Assembly (NCBI GenBank): GCA_009741485.1
Contig: CM019220.1
Coordinates: 2,273,292 to 2,337,291, forward strand
DNA: 64,000 nt
Direction: 5' to 3'
Source: Malurus cyaneus samueli
Taxonomy: Eukaryota; Chordata; Aves; Passeriformes; Maluridae
Made by a program: the position numbers and the translations under genes. The notes under the pieces were generated by a model, which was not told where the DNA came from, did not search any database, and worked only from the letters and a program-made list of their open reading frames with translations. Position 1 is the first letter of the stretch. Each line of letters opens with the position of its first letter. Of this stretch, positions 39,687-52,827 are shown one piece after another.

Positions 39687-39746
39687 CTCAGAATCGTTAA
39701 GGTTGACAAAAACCTCTAAGAGCATCAAGTCCAACTGTTAACCATG
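39687..39746 (-). mobile_element. Short CR1-like end fragment
   Basis: CTCAGAATCGTTAAGGTTG, AAAACCTCTAAGAGCATC and AAGTCCAACTGTTAACC match a common avian repeat terminus that I attribute to CR1. Only about 60 bp remain, so the subfamily is uncertain. Confidence 0.65.
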
Positions 39747-42700
39747 CTATGCTATGATGAGTAGAATATAAATTCAGCATTAAAGTAAGCATCTGTACTT
39801 GAAAAATACTAATTTCCAATGCTAACAGCTGCATGGAAGGTCATTGACATTGTGGAGTGCGTGGGGTCTCTGGGGCTCAGCGTGTTTGAAGTCAATATTT
39901 ATGGTGCCTCTGTACCTCCTGTCATTAACAGGAGGTTTTCAAGGGACTGTTCTTAGATTATATTTTGCACATGGCTCTTGTTTTCCTAGATACTGATTGG
40001 AAAAAAGTGAAGGATATATAATAGTTTTCCTGTCTGCTGATGGGTGATGAGACCAGCATGTTCGGGCCATGGGTGGAATCGGGGTGAATGAATTGGTGGC
40101 AGAAAGGGAGTTTGAGATGCTTGTGTGCTTCCTGCATTTTTAAGGAGTATAAAGGATATTTCAGCTGTTGAGATGAAGCTCAGCAGCTGCTCTGCAAACT
40201 CCTAATGGAGCAGGGGCCTGAGTTTTCTTCATCTCCAGAATTTTCCTCTGGTCACAGATGCTGCTGGGGCTCTGCATTTCTCTTAACCCATAGTCCTTGA
40301 ATGGCATGGTTGATATAGAGGAATAACGAAAATGGTTTTTCTTGGATAAAATGGAGTTTGGATACAATACTGTTGCCTGCTAATTGCTAGGTACACACTA
40401 AGACTCTGAATGATGAAGAGGAAGGTGCAAAAGCTGTGTGCACCGAGCAAATGCTTGGCAGTGCAGCAAAACAGCTTTGCAGTTCTGGGCATCACTGTGG
40501 TATTTGCCTTCCCATTATCCTTTCAGATCACTTTTCCACGGTGTTTGATCCATGCATATTTTATTTTATTTTGGTTTTAATTGCATTTTTTTGTTATATT
40601 ATTTTATTCATTTATTTATTTTGCCTTCTAGCATGTGGTTTAAAACTGTAACTTCACTGACTCTTGCATATAATATCTTTCATTTTGTCATTAAAATCCA
40701 GGGGGGGTGTTCAGTGTGAGCAGTAGTGTATCTAAGGTAAAATATTTCATGTTTTTGCAGATTGCCAGTATTACATGCCAGAGCAGCCTTCTGACCATGA
40801 AGCCCAACCACGTTTGTTCTATTAGCTGCACTTCAGAAGTATTTGTTCAGTTTTTTCCTCAGATGGATAACCAGTATGGAACATTCTGTCCACAGAAGTC
40901 TTATTAAAGAGGTTAGAGCATCCTGCTAATTAGAAAAAAACTAATTAGGCAGATTGTTGAGCCTGTAACCAGAATTTTATATTTTAATGGATTTTGAAAT
41001 GCGGTGTGCTCCCTTTTCCTATTGTAAAACACAATTTTTTTTTCTTTTAAATGTCTGGAAACAGTCTTTTTGAGGAGGTTATGCACTTAGAATAAGAAAG
41101 CAGTAACATGTTAATTTTTGAAGTTATTAAATAAACTGTAGAAGAATATATGCTGTAAAATGAGTGGAACTATTAATTCATACCAGCCTCTTATTGTGGC
41201 AGGAGAAATTGTTTGGTTACCTTCCTGTTGGTAGGTTTCAAGTTTAACTGCCCCAAAGAGGAGTTGAATTAAGTTCACGTGAAGAAACAATATAATTTGT
41301 GGTTGTGTTAAAATTAGACTTAGATGGTAAAGAAGTCACAAATTACTCTTTGCTACTTCAAGCTAAAATTCATTGACCACTGTTTCACTGAGCCTTGGGA
41401 AGTTCATGTTTGCAGCTGGATCCAGTCCATTTTTGAGTGCTCTTGTAGTGCTGTCAGAGACTTTTGGTCTGGAAGCTGGAAAATGTTCTCTGCTGTGGAG
41501 TGACCTGGAAGCAAAACTATTGGGGTTGGTTGAGTTTACATGGTTCCCATCTTAATTCCAGGTTTGCAAGGTGCCCTGTGGAAAGCGAGGGATGTTTGTG
41601 GCTGGGGACAAAATGCTGGATTTGAGAAACACTTAAAATACATATATTTAAAATGGATTTCTCCCAAACATCTACTTTTGAACTCTCTTTCAACTGTGCC
41701 CTGCTACAAACTTTAATTAGTCGTAACCTTTTTTTTCCAGGCTTGTCATTCTGCATTTTGCAAAATGCTCTGGCTCTGTGGAGCAGCCGTGTGGCCGGGA
41801 GCCGTGGGCAGTGACCTGCAGTCTGTGTCAGGGCCATCCTCTGAGATGGAATTCAAGGTACAGATGTTGCAGTTGGTGAGATGAGGTTGGCAGCCATCTG
41901 GAAGGTGGCCATCTGCTCCTTCCTTCCTGCAGCAGCAGAGCACCATGCTTTTGGGGGCTTCTGCCCCTTCTTGTCACAACCTGAGTCAAGACAATTCAGA
42001 GTTGCCTCTGTGAAGCTTGATTTGGGAATATTGGCCAGCCAAGTGCTTGGCACTTAAGAGATGTAAGGGGCTGGAAAGGGAAAAACAAATACTTCTAGAC
42101 AAGACTTAGAAATGAGCTGTGTGAAAGGACTTCAGTAAAGCACTGGAGGCTTAAGATGTGTAGCTCAAGTCTAGAAATGTGGGAGAAGCTGTGGAGCAAA
42201 CGGAGATGCAGCTTGGTATGCTAATAGAAAACAGAAATGTCCCACTGGGGCATGGGGCTTGTTGTTATTTTGCTAATTCATCAGGAAATAGATGGATTCT
42301 GTACCACATGAAAACAGAACTGTGAGTAAAGGAACTGGAGAATGGAGCAACAAGGTCCCTTTAAGGAAAACCTTCTGGCTTCCAGTCCAAGGAGGCTGAA
42401 AAGAAGGCAAAAAAACTGCAAGACTTTTTTTGTGGTGTCAGCCCTGCACCCTCAGACCTCCTATATTTGCTGGAGTGTCAGCTCTGCCTTTGTCCAGTCA
42501 GATTTGTGTTCAGCATCCGTGCTGACCTGTAGGTTTGCACCCTTCTGTGCTCCTGCAGTTCAGTCTTCAGCCTGAAACCTGGGACTATTATCAACTAGAC
42601 AGGTCTAGGTAGTTAGCATGATGTCATGTCTCTTCATAAGCTTATGGAGCAGGGCTGAAATTTATGGCAATAAATATTTTAAATTGTTTTTGTTTGGCTT

Positions 42701-45700
42701 CTTGGGCAGAAGAATTTCCATAGGTGAGAGGTTATTTTGTCCACTGTATGATAGATCATATGGATGGTATTATCAGTTCATGGGGAGCTTTTACCCCTTC
42801 AGTGTCATAGGCTGGAATTGTTACAGTCACTTAACAGCTTTACAGATTCTTGTTTAATTACTGGTCATTATTCTGCAGTGGATGACTCATTTAGCCTGCG
42901 GTGATGGGAGGTGTTCTGGCCCTCTATATAATTCTACACATAGAATACACATAGTATTTTTGCTCCTAAGAACCACAAAAATGTCTGTTTTCCTCTTGCA
43001 TGTCTTATTTCCTGGGGTAATACAGAGACAATGGATCTGAGAAGGGCTATGGAATGAGAAAGGGCATGTTAGGAACAAATTTGCATCAATTGGGATGGTT
43101 CTTGGTGCACACCTTTTATTATTTCTATTAGTAATATTGTAATAAATCAATATCTATTAGTCCATTTTCCCTATTGGTATTTCAGTTTAGCAAACTAGCA
43201 GGATAACATGAAATTAACTATTCAACAATGTTCTGATATGGTAAAGTGTTAAAATTAACATTTAAACTAATTTGGATTATCTGTTCTTCCCTCAGTGGAG
43301 GCTGTGTGTCCTTCCCTGTGACATTCTGTGTGTCCTGGTGAAGGCCCATTGCAAAAATAAAAACTTTGAATTTACCAGTCTGTGTCAAGAGGCAGTATTT
43401 GGTCTTGTTGCATGGAGATCTAAATAAATTTGCATTGATCTCAGTAAATGGGGATGTTTTGAACCTTGACTTTCTAATGCTTCACAGTTGGGTGTTTTTT
43501 TCCCTGCTTTGTCAAGGAAGATGACTGTAGTAAGACCATGAGCTGATTACTCCCTATATTAGATAATAATTTCTTAATGTGGGAGGGATATTAAGAAGAA
43601 TAGATGTGAGTGCTCTTGGAAAACTCTTTATGGAATAAGGTTTAAGCACTGCTGTTAATAGGATGCACATTCCCTTTCATGCTGAGTCAGGCAGAGCTTG
43701 GCTGTACACCCAGGACAAAAATCAAGGAGGTCTTAGACACACTTGCAAAACATGTGGTGACTCTGCTGTCTTTAAAAGTTGTCACTGTTGCTGTGGTTGC
43801 ATTGTCACCTCTGGATTTTAGGTGGGCAGTAGTTGGAGTTTAATTAAAGACCAGTCCTACTTCCATCTAGACCCGGCTCTGAAGTACCTCATTGTTCCCC
43901 CACATCATGTGGTTGTCTTATGATGTGTCAGTGGCAAATAATTATGAGTTTGACCTAAAATATAAAAAACCCTGCCTATTTTAAATGTTTGTGTCAGTGG
44001 TAGAGGCTGCTGGGTGCAGGGGACAGAGGGGAGGACAGGAGGTGGTGCAGGAGGGACATTGGGTGTCCTGATGGGAAGCCACTGTATCAGTGACCAACTA
44101 ATCCTGGCTTTTCTTGGGAGAAGCCTTGAATCACCCTTAGAAGTGAAATGTCTGTTTCAAATGAAAAACTGACTTGGTGGATGGAGGCTTTTTCCCACCA
44201 GTGACATTTTTAAAGGAATCCAAAGGTTTTTGACATGGCTGTTGAAGTCTCTTCAATGTGGAAGAATAGGGATTTGGGAATTGGAGTTAGTCTTGTAAGA
44301 GAAGACCTTGTAAAAATATTTTTAGGGATTATTTTTGGTTTGGTTGGGGTTTTTTGGTTGTTAAAGCTTTTTCTGGATTATGTAACTAAAGGCAGGACAA
44401 GATACTACAACTCTAGTTTGTATTTTATGGGGTTCTCTGAAGGGTAATCAGGAGGATGTTTGTTAGGGGAGTGGTAATATTAGGAGGGATAAAAATACTG
44501 ACTTTATTTTTGCTAATTTTTCTTAGAATTCTGAATCTTCTCTTAATTGAGTAAGCTTTTAAAAACATTCAGATTGAAGTGTGATGGTATATTATCAATG
44601 GTTTGTTCTTCTGATATTGACTGGTGAACTCTAGCATGGTTCTACTGTCATTCTCAGCAGCTTTTCATAGAAACTTTTCCCTCAATTCAGTTTATTTTTA
44701 AGATGCTTTCATTATGAAAGTCCTAGAAGTTAAGATGAAGTTTTTTTTTTTTTTCAAAATTTTCCCCAGTGTTGGCGTATGAATGTGGTTTTGCCCTAGT
44801 GACACTTCCCCATTTTGGATTATTTTCTACCTCTGCATATTATGTGATTTCTTGTTCAAGTGAATGACAAGATGATGTATGACACACTTGAGATGGTATT
44901 GAGCAGAGTATAGTTGGAAAATTGCAGTGATAATTTTCTTTTTACATCTCAAACTTAACATGCCATTGGCGGGGGGAAGAAATGTAACAGCAACTCAACA
45001 AAAAGCATAAGGGGAAACCTAGAAAAATTACAGGGAAATTTCCATAACAGATACACAAGTAATGCTGCTTTAATAATGATTTCCTGTCATGAACTATTTT
45101 TATCATTTGCCAGCTCTCTGACGTGGCATTCTATTTAACATTTTTGAGAGCCATGTTTTAATCAGATTAAGCTCAAGGAAACCGATAGGTATCTGTTTGG
45201 CTCATGACTTGTGCTTCTGTTTCTGATTTAGTCACAAGACTATTGTTGTTGGAATCTTTTAAACCCCATTTTGCTTCCACTTGCAGCCGGTGTGTGAGCC
45301 TGGAGGTTGAGTGCCAGGGATTTTCATGATATACACACACAGGGCACGTTATGGAATTATTTTGTAAATTAAAGAAGACTGATAGCAAACTGTGTCTTTT
45401 TCCTCATATGATTAAATATGCTAAAAATAACCATCTATTTTTAGTTTCAGGCGTTGTAATGTTTCTTAGGAACAAACTCACCCAAAGCAGTGTGCTATGA
45501 AAGGCTGACCATGAATGGTTTTGTATTCTGATCCGCTTAAGGAAAACAAAAATCCTCAATAAAACTGACTATTCTTGCATAATTTTATATAGTGTGCAAC
45601 ATAATGACACTTTCCATGCAAGAGATAGCGTGAGAATAAAATATAAACACATGTATTTTTAGCTTTGATACTTTCACATTTTTCAGTCATTTTACGAAAT

Positions 45701-46385
45701 GAAAGACTGCAGGAAAGTTTCTGAGAAAAACTCTTGTGGTCTCCAATATTGTGCACATCCTGCAACTTTAGGAAGTTGGGAAAAAAAAAAGGTGCTGCAT
45801 AACATTTGGGATCATGGCTGTGCTTGGATATTAGTGAATGTAGCACCTCATTTGGTGGTCTCAGCATCTTGGAGCACGGGGGAGGACCAGCAGCCTGGCT
45901 TTTAGAAAGCTTTCTCTAGCCATGTTTTCCTGATTTCCAGAGAAAAAAAAAGCCCCATGTATTACATTTCTAATGACCTCTTTTGTCTGTTGCAAGTGCA
46001 GGGAGATTGTGTTCAACAGCTTGGTTTGTGTGGTGTCTTCCTGCAGCGTATTATTTATTTGGTTGACGTGTTCGAAAACTGCGAGCGTAAGAATTAATAA
46101 AGGTTATTAGTTACTTTCCATAATAAAATTAGCTGACCTTTAAGAGCATTATACAGGGGCTGTCTAAGTGGAAAAATGACAGAATGCATTTTTATAGTGG
46201 CCATGTCGATTACTAAATCTTACAGTCACAATATAGAAACTACGCGTGGTGATTAAATGTGCCTCTTGACTGTATATTTGCAGACAACAATGAAATAAGT
46301 GGAATTTTTGTGTTCAAGACAGAATTTAACCCCTCGGTAACGGTTTCACCCACATCTTATATTTGGTTCCATCTGAGCAACACAG

Positions 46386-46480
46386 AAAAAGAAGATGCAA
46401 CTTAATTTTTCTAAAAAGGAGCGTCCTCTGGAAGCGGCAGCGCCGGGAGTTCGCTGTGGTTTTTTTGGAGCGTGATGATG
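46386..46480 (+). repeat. Left copy of a 95-bp exact repeat flanking one N
   Basis: Identical over 95 bases to 46482-46576, from AAAAAGAAGATGCAAC to GAGCGTGATGATG. The two copies are separated only by an N, as expected when two overlapping contig ends are joined without merging. Confidence 0.97.
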
Positions 46481-46481
46481 N
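46481..46481. other. Single N between two identical 95-bp copies
   Basis: Marks a contig join. Collapsing the two flanking copies would remove it. Confidence 0.97.
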
Positions 46482-46576
46482 AAAAAGAAGATGCAACTTA
46501 ATTTTTCTAAAAAGGAGCGTCCTCTGGAAGCGGCAGCGCCGGGAGTTCGCTGTGGTTTTTTTGGAGCGTGATGATG
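46482..46576 (+). repeat. Right copy of the 95-bp exact repeat
   Basis: Base-for-base match to 46386-46480. The sequence then continues into unique DNA. Confidence 0.97.
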
Positions 46577-47321
46577 TGCAGATTCCTGACTTGGGTCGCT
46601 GTCAGGCAGACGTGATGTACACCCTGTAGCTGGGCACACACAGCTCACTCAGGCAGCCTGGTAGTCTCTAGTCATCCCAATTTATCTACCAGTTTAAAGG
46701 GAGACTTGCCACACAATCCCATATTGGAACATGGAGTGTACGTGCCCACCTGTATTTTTAAGTTGGGAACAGGATGCACCTCATTTCCAGAGTAGCTGTT
46801 ACAGCTAACTTTCTTAATTTTATTTTCTTTGTACTGAGTATTGACATTTTTAGCTGTGCCATTATCTAGAAAAGATTTTATAAAGGCTTTGGTTTTTATT
46901 GTTATTTTTGACACCTTGATAATTATAATGTGGCTTGGATTTCAGGTGAACTTCAGATTTGCTTGTGCTGCTGCATTGTACTTCTTCAAATTTTGACTAG
47001 GTCTTATAACATTTGTTGAAATCCTTACAAGATATTCATCTATTTGTAGCATCATATAGGTCTGGCTCCCCATCTGTCTCTGTTTTTCATGACAACGAGG
47101 CTCTGGTACATTTTTTTTAATTTTAGTTCTATTCATTGAAGGCCACTGTAATGCTGTTTCTATCTTAGCTATTTGTCCCACAACTTTTATTGATCATTTG
47201 GGATAAAATAAAAGATTTCTTCATGGGGAAAAATTGTAACCAGCTATCAGTGAATCCAGTTTAATTGGTTTAGTTTTTCTACCTTATGAAACTGAATGTA
47301 ATCAGAATCCATTTGTGTGCT

Positions 47322-47341
47322 GTTAAATAAATAAATAAATT
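47322..47341 (+). repeat. Short (AAAT)n microsatellite
   Basis: About four and a half AAAT units between TGTTAA and TACTAAC. Confidence 0.75.
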
Positions 47342-47682
47342 ACTAACATAATGTGATGCCAAAAGCTAGGATATACTGGGGAAGAAAAGTTCTAAGTGAA
47401 TTATTTTCTGCTAGGCCATATTTATTAAAGGTCTCATACAGTAAGGGTATGAATCTAAGGTTCAGATTCCCTCCAAATAAATCCTTATTTAACAGGATAT
47501 CCCTGAGACTTTTTTTCCCCCCTCTTTTTGTTAGGTTTTTTTTTTTTTTTTCCCTTTTTCACTATTGGCGAGGCCGACTGAAACAGTCTCATCTGGTTTA
47601 ACTAAAAATCTTTGCATTACTTTGGCGGTGGTTTCTTTTGTACGTGGTGCTTAGAGCTCCTTGAAGCTGGAGCTCACAGGAA

Positions 47683-47699
47683 ATGCAAATCATGCAAAT
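47683..47699 (+). promoter_or_regulatory. Tandem octamer motifs (POU-type binding sites)
   Basis: ATGCAAAT occurs at 47683-47690 and again at 47692-47699, one base apart. The surrounding 150 bases are less AT-rich than the intron around them. A paired octamer site within an intron next to the ZEB2 domain could be an enhancer element; this is inferred from motif alone. Confidence 0.4.
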
Positions 47700-50308
47700 C
47701 ATCCTCGCGCTGACGATGTACAGTGGCGTGATTGAGCAGCAGTACGTATGGCTCGTGGGCTGACCACATGAAAGGGCTCATTTAAAGACCAGATGAGCCC
47801 AAGCTGGCTTAAGTTAGACTATGTGTGAGCTTCAAAGCTTATAGAATAGCATCCTTTTTAAAAATAAATTTATTTTATTAATAACACCTGCGCCGAGTTC
47901 TTAAACAGTGAGAACATGTATAGATGAACGTTCACGTTGAGTACGGGGCCATGCTTAAATCAGAAGGGCAATATTGTTATTTTTTTTTTTTTTTTGTGGA
48001 AATTCAGGTATGCATTCATATGGAGGGAAGGCGACCGCAGTCTAATGTGCTGCAAAAAAAGTCCAGTGCGTGTTTGGTGTACATAAAACCCGACTCTTTT
48101 CTGCCTTTCAGGTAAAAATGAAAATAAATGGAAGATAAAAGGGAATTTTTCTGTGCAGCAGGGTTAAGAACAGGCTTTCTGTAAGTGCTTTTGAGTGCTG
48201 AGAAGAGGGAGGTTGATTGCTGGCTGCTTCAAATTTCTTAGTAACTGAGAAAAAAAAATCATATTATTTTTCATACTTCTGAAGAGCTTTTTCAGTAGTT
48301 TCAGGGCTTTATCCTGCCAATAAAGCTGAACCCTTGTGGGATTTGGAACTTGTAGGTGGTTGGGAGAGCAGCTCTGGTGGGAGCACTGGGCTTCACCAGC
48401 AGCCCTTGAGATGGACCTGTGGGCACAACCTGAGCTAAGCCACAGGGGAAAAAAACCTGGTAGAATAAAAAGCCTTTTTCATATTAGTCTGGCAATAAAA
48501 ATAGTGGGTGGGATAGGTAACAGTGTCTTTAAAAATATTCTTACCTGTGGTAGTGTCAACATGGGTGGCTCTCTTGCTTCAAGTGAGAGTCTTATTTCTT
48601 ACACGTCTCTTTTATTTTATACAGCCCTCATTCGCTTTCCTTTGGATGTTTTTAAAAGTTGAGATTCATTCAAATAATGTAACATGACACAAAGCTGGAA
48701 AATGTCAATCTTGGACTGTTTCTGTGTCATCTTGTTTAATTTTTACTTGAAACAGTAGCCCTTAGGAGGTCTGCGGTGGGACTGGGCAGGACACTGCACT
48801 ACATCACCCTGACGGATGTAATTCTGCCTGGATATTTTTTTCACTTGTTCCTTGCTCCTTCATTTTGTTCTTTCTACTAATACACAGGAGCAAGACAGAA
48901 GGAAAAAATGAATTTTTTGTATTTCATCTACCATCATCATTGCTTCTTTCTCATCAGGTCAATCCATGACTCCTGGCATAGGAGAGATGGATATTTCCCA
49001 CTTTTTTATTTTTTTCCCATTCTTTTAAATACTAATTATATTCTTCTCTTTCTGGGTTCAGTTGGGGCTCACATGTTGAAGTTTCTTCCTTCTGTGTGAT
49101 TTGTTCATTTATTTTAAAGAAAAAAAAGGGAATGTGGATAAAGGGATGGCATCCCAAAACAATCTAAACCTGTGATCTTTTACAGGGACAATTTGTGAGG
49201 CTTCTGGGCAGGTGTTTATACATCCAGCACACAGTTTGTGTTTTAATAGAAGAAGCAATTTAAATCAAAGATAATATTAAAATATCTTTCATACTTTGTA
49301 TAAGAAATACTAAGATGCAGGAGCTAACAGAGAAAGCAGAAAAGAAATTTTACTACTTGTATCTATAATAATTTAATATAATTTAATATCCATTTCAGTG
49401 TTTGACAGGAAGTAAAGATTACTTAAATATTTGTACCTTAGAGCACAGGGCTGTATAAAGATCTTTGACTTTTCAAGTTAATTTGTTTCTTCCAGCAATA
49501 TAAAGAGATATATACAGAAAATTAATCCCATATGATTGTACAGCTACCATTGCTCCAGAACTTTTTGGAAATACTTTCCAAAGAACATCTCCAGTCATCT
49601 TGACAAAACAGCTTGAGTCAAGTTTCCTTTTCAGGAGCTCCTGAAAGGTTTTATGTGTAGTTCAAAGGCATTGCTGGAAAAATGGTGTTATTTGGAGACC
49701 TTGACCAAAACTACTTTGCTTTGCTCTGGCTTTGCAGATATGAAAGCTCCTTGCCCGGCCATCTTGAACAGATTTTTAGGTTTCTGTCATGGAGAGATGC
49801 ATAATCTTTTTCAATAACAAATTACCTCTTGTCGACAGTTTTCCTGGCCACAGTTTAAATAGCTCAGTTCAGAATGTTTCATGGTGGATTTTGCTAGAAA
49901 AGATGTGTGTATATAGTATTTATGTGTTTTGTATCCGCATCTGTGCATGTGCATCTCTCTGAGTGAAGATACGAGATGTGAAAATGCTGAATCACTCTGT
50001 ACGCTCTCACAAAGATAATATTTTGGGAAATCTGTCAGGTACTGTGGTGAGCAGGGTCCATAAGATACATAAACAGTAACATGATCTCCCATGAGCTGAT
50101 TCAATCACTTAGACCGTGACATTCACTTATCTTCAACTCTGGCTTGGGCTCCTGACTTCTCACTGTGGCTGTGGTTCTCTTGGTGGCCCTTGATAAACAA
50201 GCCTTGGCCTCAGTTTCTTAATCTTGCAGATTAGAAAGCATCTGGTGTGGTGTTCTACTTTTTTTACATAAGATTTCAACCCCAGAGGCACATATTTCTC
50301 TTTTTTTT

Positions 50309-50333
50309 NNNNNNNNNNNNNNNNNNNNNNNNN
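50309..50333. other. Assembly gap, 25 N
   Basis: Fixed-size gap following a T run within the long GTDC1 intron. Flanks show no duplication that I could see. The homopolymer may have stalled the assembly. Confidence 0.98.
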
Positions 50334-52763
50334 TCAATCCAGATCATAACAACTAAACAACTTATGAAGTTTACTAAAATATCAGAGTTGTTATTATTAT
50401 TTTCTTGCATCTTTATGTTTCTTGCTAATTGGAATGATGAAAAACAAGAATTAAATTTTTTTTCAGGGAACTTTAAACCCTTTATTATTTGTAGATTGAG
50501 AGAAATATTTGTGATTGTGTCTACTTAAGCAAGTACCTATTATGGTATCCTTCAAAATGATGCAAAGGAATTCACAGTGAAAACATTTTCTAGTGGATGG
50601 AAAAGTATCCAGATTACCTAGTATTAGTTGCAAGTGCGTAACTCCCTGGTTTGTTTTTTTTTTTCAATTGGGGGAAATCTCAGCATCTTGTAGTGTTCAG
50701 GTAGGGGTTGTTTACTCAAGGATCAGATCTGTGTTGTATAAATTGACCAAACATGACTGTAAAGGCCTAATGTAGTTATTAACCCTGCAAAACTCTCAGC
50801 CAGGTGCTGGAGAAGAAAAATGGGCAAAAGGCTTCATTTCAAGGACTGTTAAATTCTCTCATGAGTTTGTTATATTCTCTTTTTCCTTGAGCTCTCTCCT
50901 GTTTGTCTCAGCTCTCGCATCAGTCCCTTACATCCCATGTCAGGAGCTGCAGAGCTGAAACCCTTTATTTCCTTCTCTTTCTCTGGCTGCATTATAAATA
51001 AAAACCCTGCTATGCTAACATGTGAAATAAAATGGTAGGACATCAGTATAGATTATCCTTAAAATCATGTTATGGAAATGGAAATAAAGCAGCTTATGGT
51101 ATATGCCAGGCATGATGCAAGCTATATTAAATAAATATATGACTGAAGGGTTCCATTCATTCCAAATGCTACCCTTTGTGATCTTTAGCCATGTTTGTAG
51201 AGAAACCTTTCTTAAAGCACTTAAAGCTTAATTCAGAACAGACAAAACAATTATCTTTTGAAAGTCTGATGAAATATGTTTGGCAGCTTTTGAATTTAGG
51301 CGAGTGTTTGTCTCACTTCTTTGAAATCTCACTTCAGTCGGTCGCTCAGCCATTTCGGTGCAATCGTTCAAATCTGGTAGCGAGTGTGGGCTTTGCTGAG
51401 TTACAGAAATGTTCTAATCAGAAAGTGTAGGGGCTCAAAATAGTGTGCAATACACAAAACTTGACATTTTCCTTATTGATGTGCTTTTGAATATCAGCTT
51501 ACCTACTGTCCCTGTGTTTTTGATGAAGTGTTGGTTGATAAATCTGTGTAGGAAAGAGTGTGCTCCTCCAAAGGCAGGTCTGGAGACCCTTAAGTATTAA
51601 ATTATTTTAATTTCTTGGGAGCAGAAGTGTCGTTTTATCTCCTCTAAGTATAAATGATGAAGGTTTATGCACCAATGTGTGTGACTGTTTCTCATAGGAA
51701 GAGATGGCAGAAAACTGCACAATGTAGTTTTATAGTTGAGCTATGTCATGAACACAGAGCAGAAATATTTAAATTGTGTCTCTGATTGCCACTTCACCGA
51801 GCACATGGAGTAGTTTGCTCGGCTTATGTTAAGGCAGGAAAGTTGCCACTATGCCATAGCAACAAATATTCTAGAAGTGTGAAGGGCATTTGGGAGAAAT
51901 ACATAATTTCCCTTCATATTTTTTGTAATATTTGATTACATATTTTAAAAAAAAAATTAAAGTATACAGAGGACTTTGTGAATTCACTTTGTGAATATAT
52001 ATTAAAAATCACTAAGTTATTCCTAATGTTCTGTAGTGCTGCCTGCTCCTGACAAACATCTGATACGGATCATATGCCTCTAAAAAGAGAAGTTCCTCGA
52101 GCAAAATATCCTCATGAAAACAGGTTGGAGATACTCACATTCTCTCGCTCGCTCTCACTCGCATGTTACATTTTGGCACGTTGTAGGAGCAGGTAGCATA
52201 TCTACTACCTGCTGTTGAAAGTGTTGAAGATACTGAATTATTTATTCCATCTTCTGCACTATCCAAACTCGTTTTGGGTAGTTTGACACATCTCGGTCTT
52301 CCATATGGATACTTCATGGTGACAGAGTTGCCAGCTGCTCAGGTTTTATGACAGTCTGAGTTTTTTCGAGGACTGTATTAGTTTTCTGGGAAGAATCCTG
52401 CTTTTCCTGAGGGTCCCCGTTCTTAGGCAGTAGTTATGCCTTGGGTTGATGCTCTGGAGTGGGAGTTTTTTAGGAAAATTAGCTAAAAGATTCCATAAAA
52501 ATAATTGTAAAAGGATTTGCTGTTCATGGATTGTGTGACATGAAATCAGAGCTGTGGGATATTAGAAAAATGTGAAAGCCATTTGCTAAGGAAGCTAAGT
52601 TGCTTTTAGTGACAGTCTTCAAATTCCTGAAAAAAAAAAAAGGTGTTTAGATATCAAGGTGCATAAAGCAACATAAAAACCAATCTGAAATATTTTGGAA
52701 AACAGGATTTTCAGGGCACTTAAATGTAACACTAAACAGTCAGCAAAGCTTCCCCATGGGAGT

Positions 52764-52827
52764 GGCTTGGATCTTGATGATATTTAAGGTTCCTTCCAAC
52801 CCAAACCATCCTTTGATCCCATGATTT
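52764..52827 (+). mobile_element. Short CR1 3' terminal fragment
   Basis: GATATTTAAGGTTCCTTCC, AACCCAAACCATCC and CCATGATTTT match the last bases of CR1. Confidence 0.75.

Noticed and set aside
51191..51430. 79-codon ATG-started frame in the long intron
   Set aside because: Considered as an extra exon, but GTDC1 residues 60 and 61 join directly across this intron. No family resemblance was seen.
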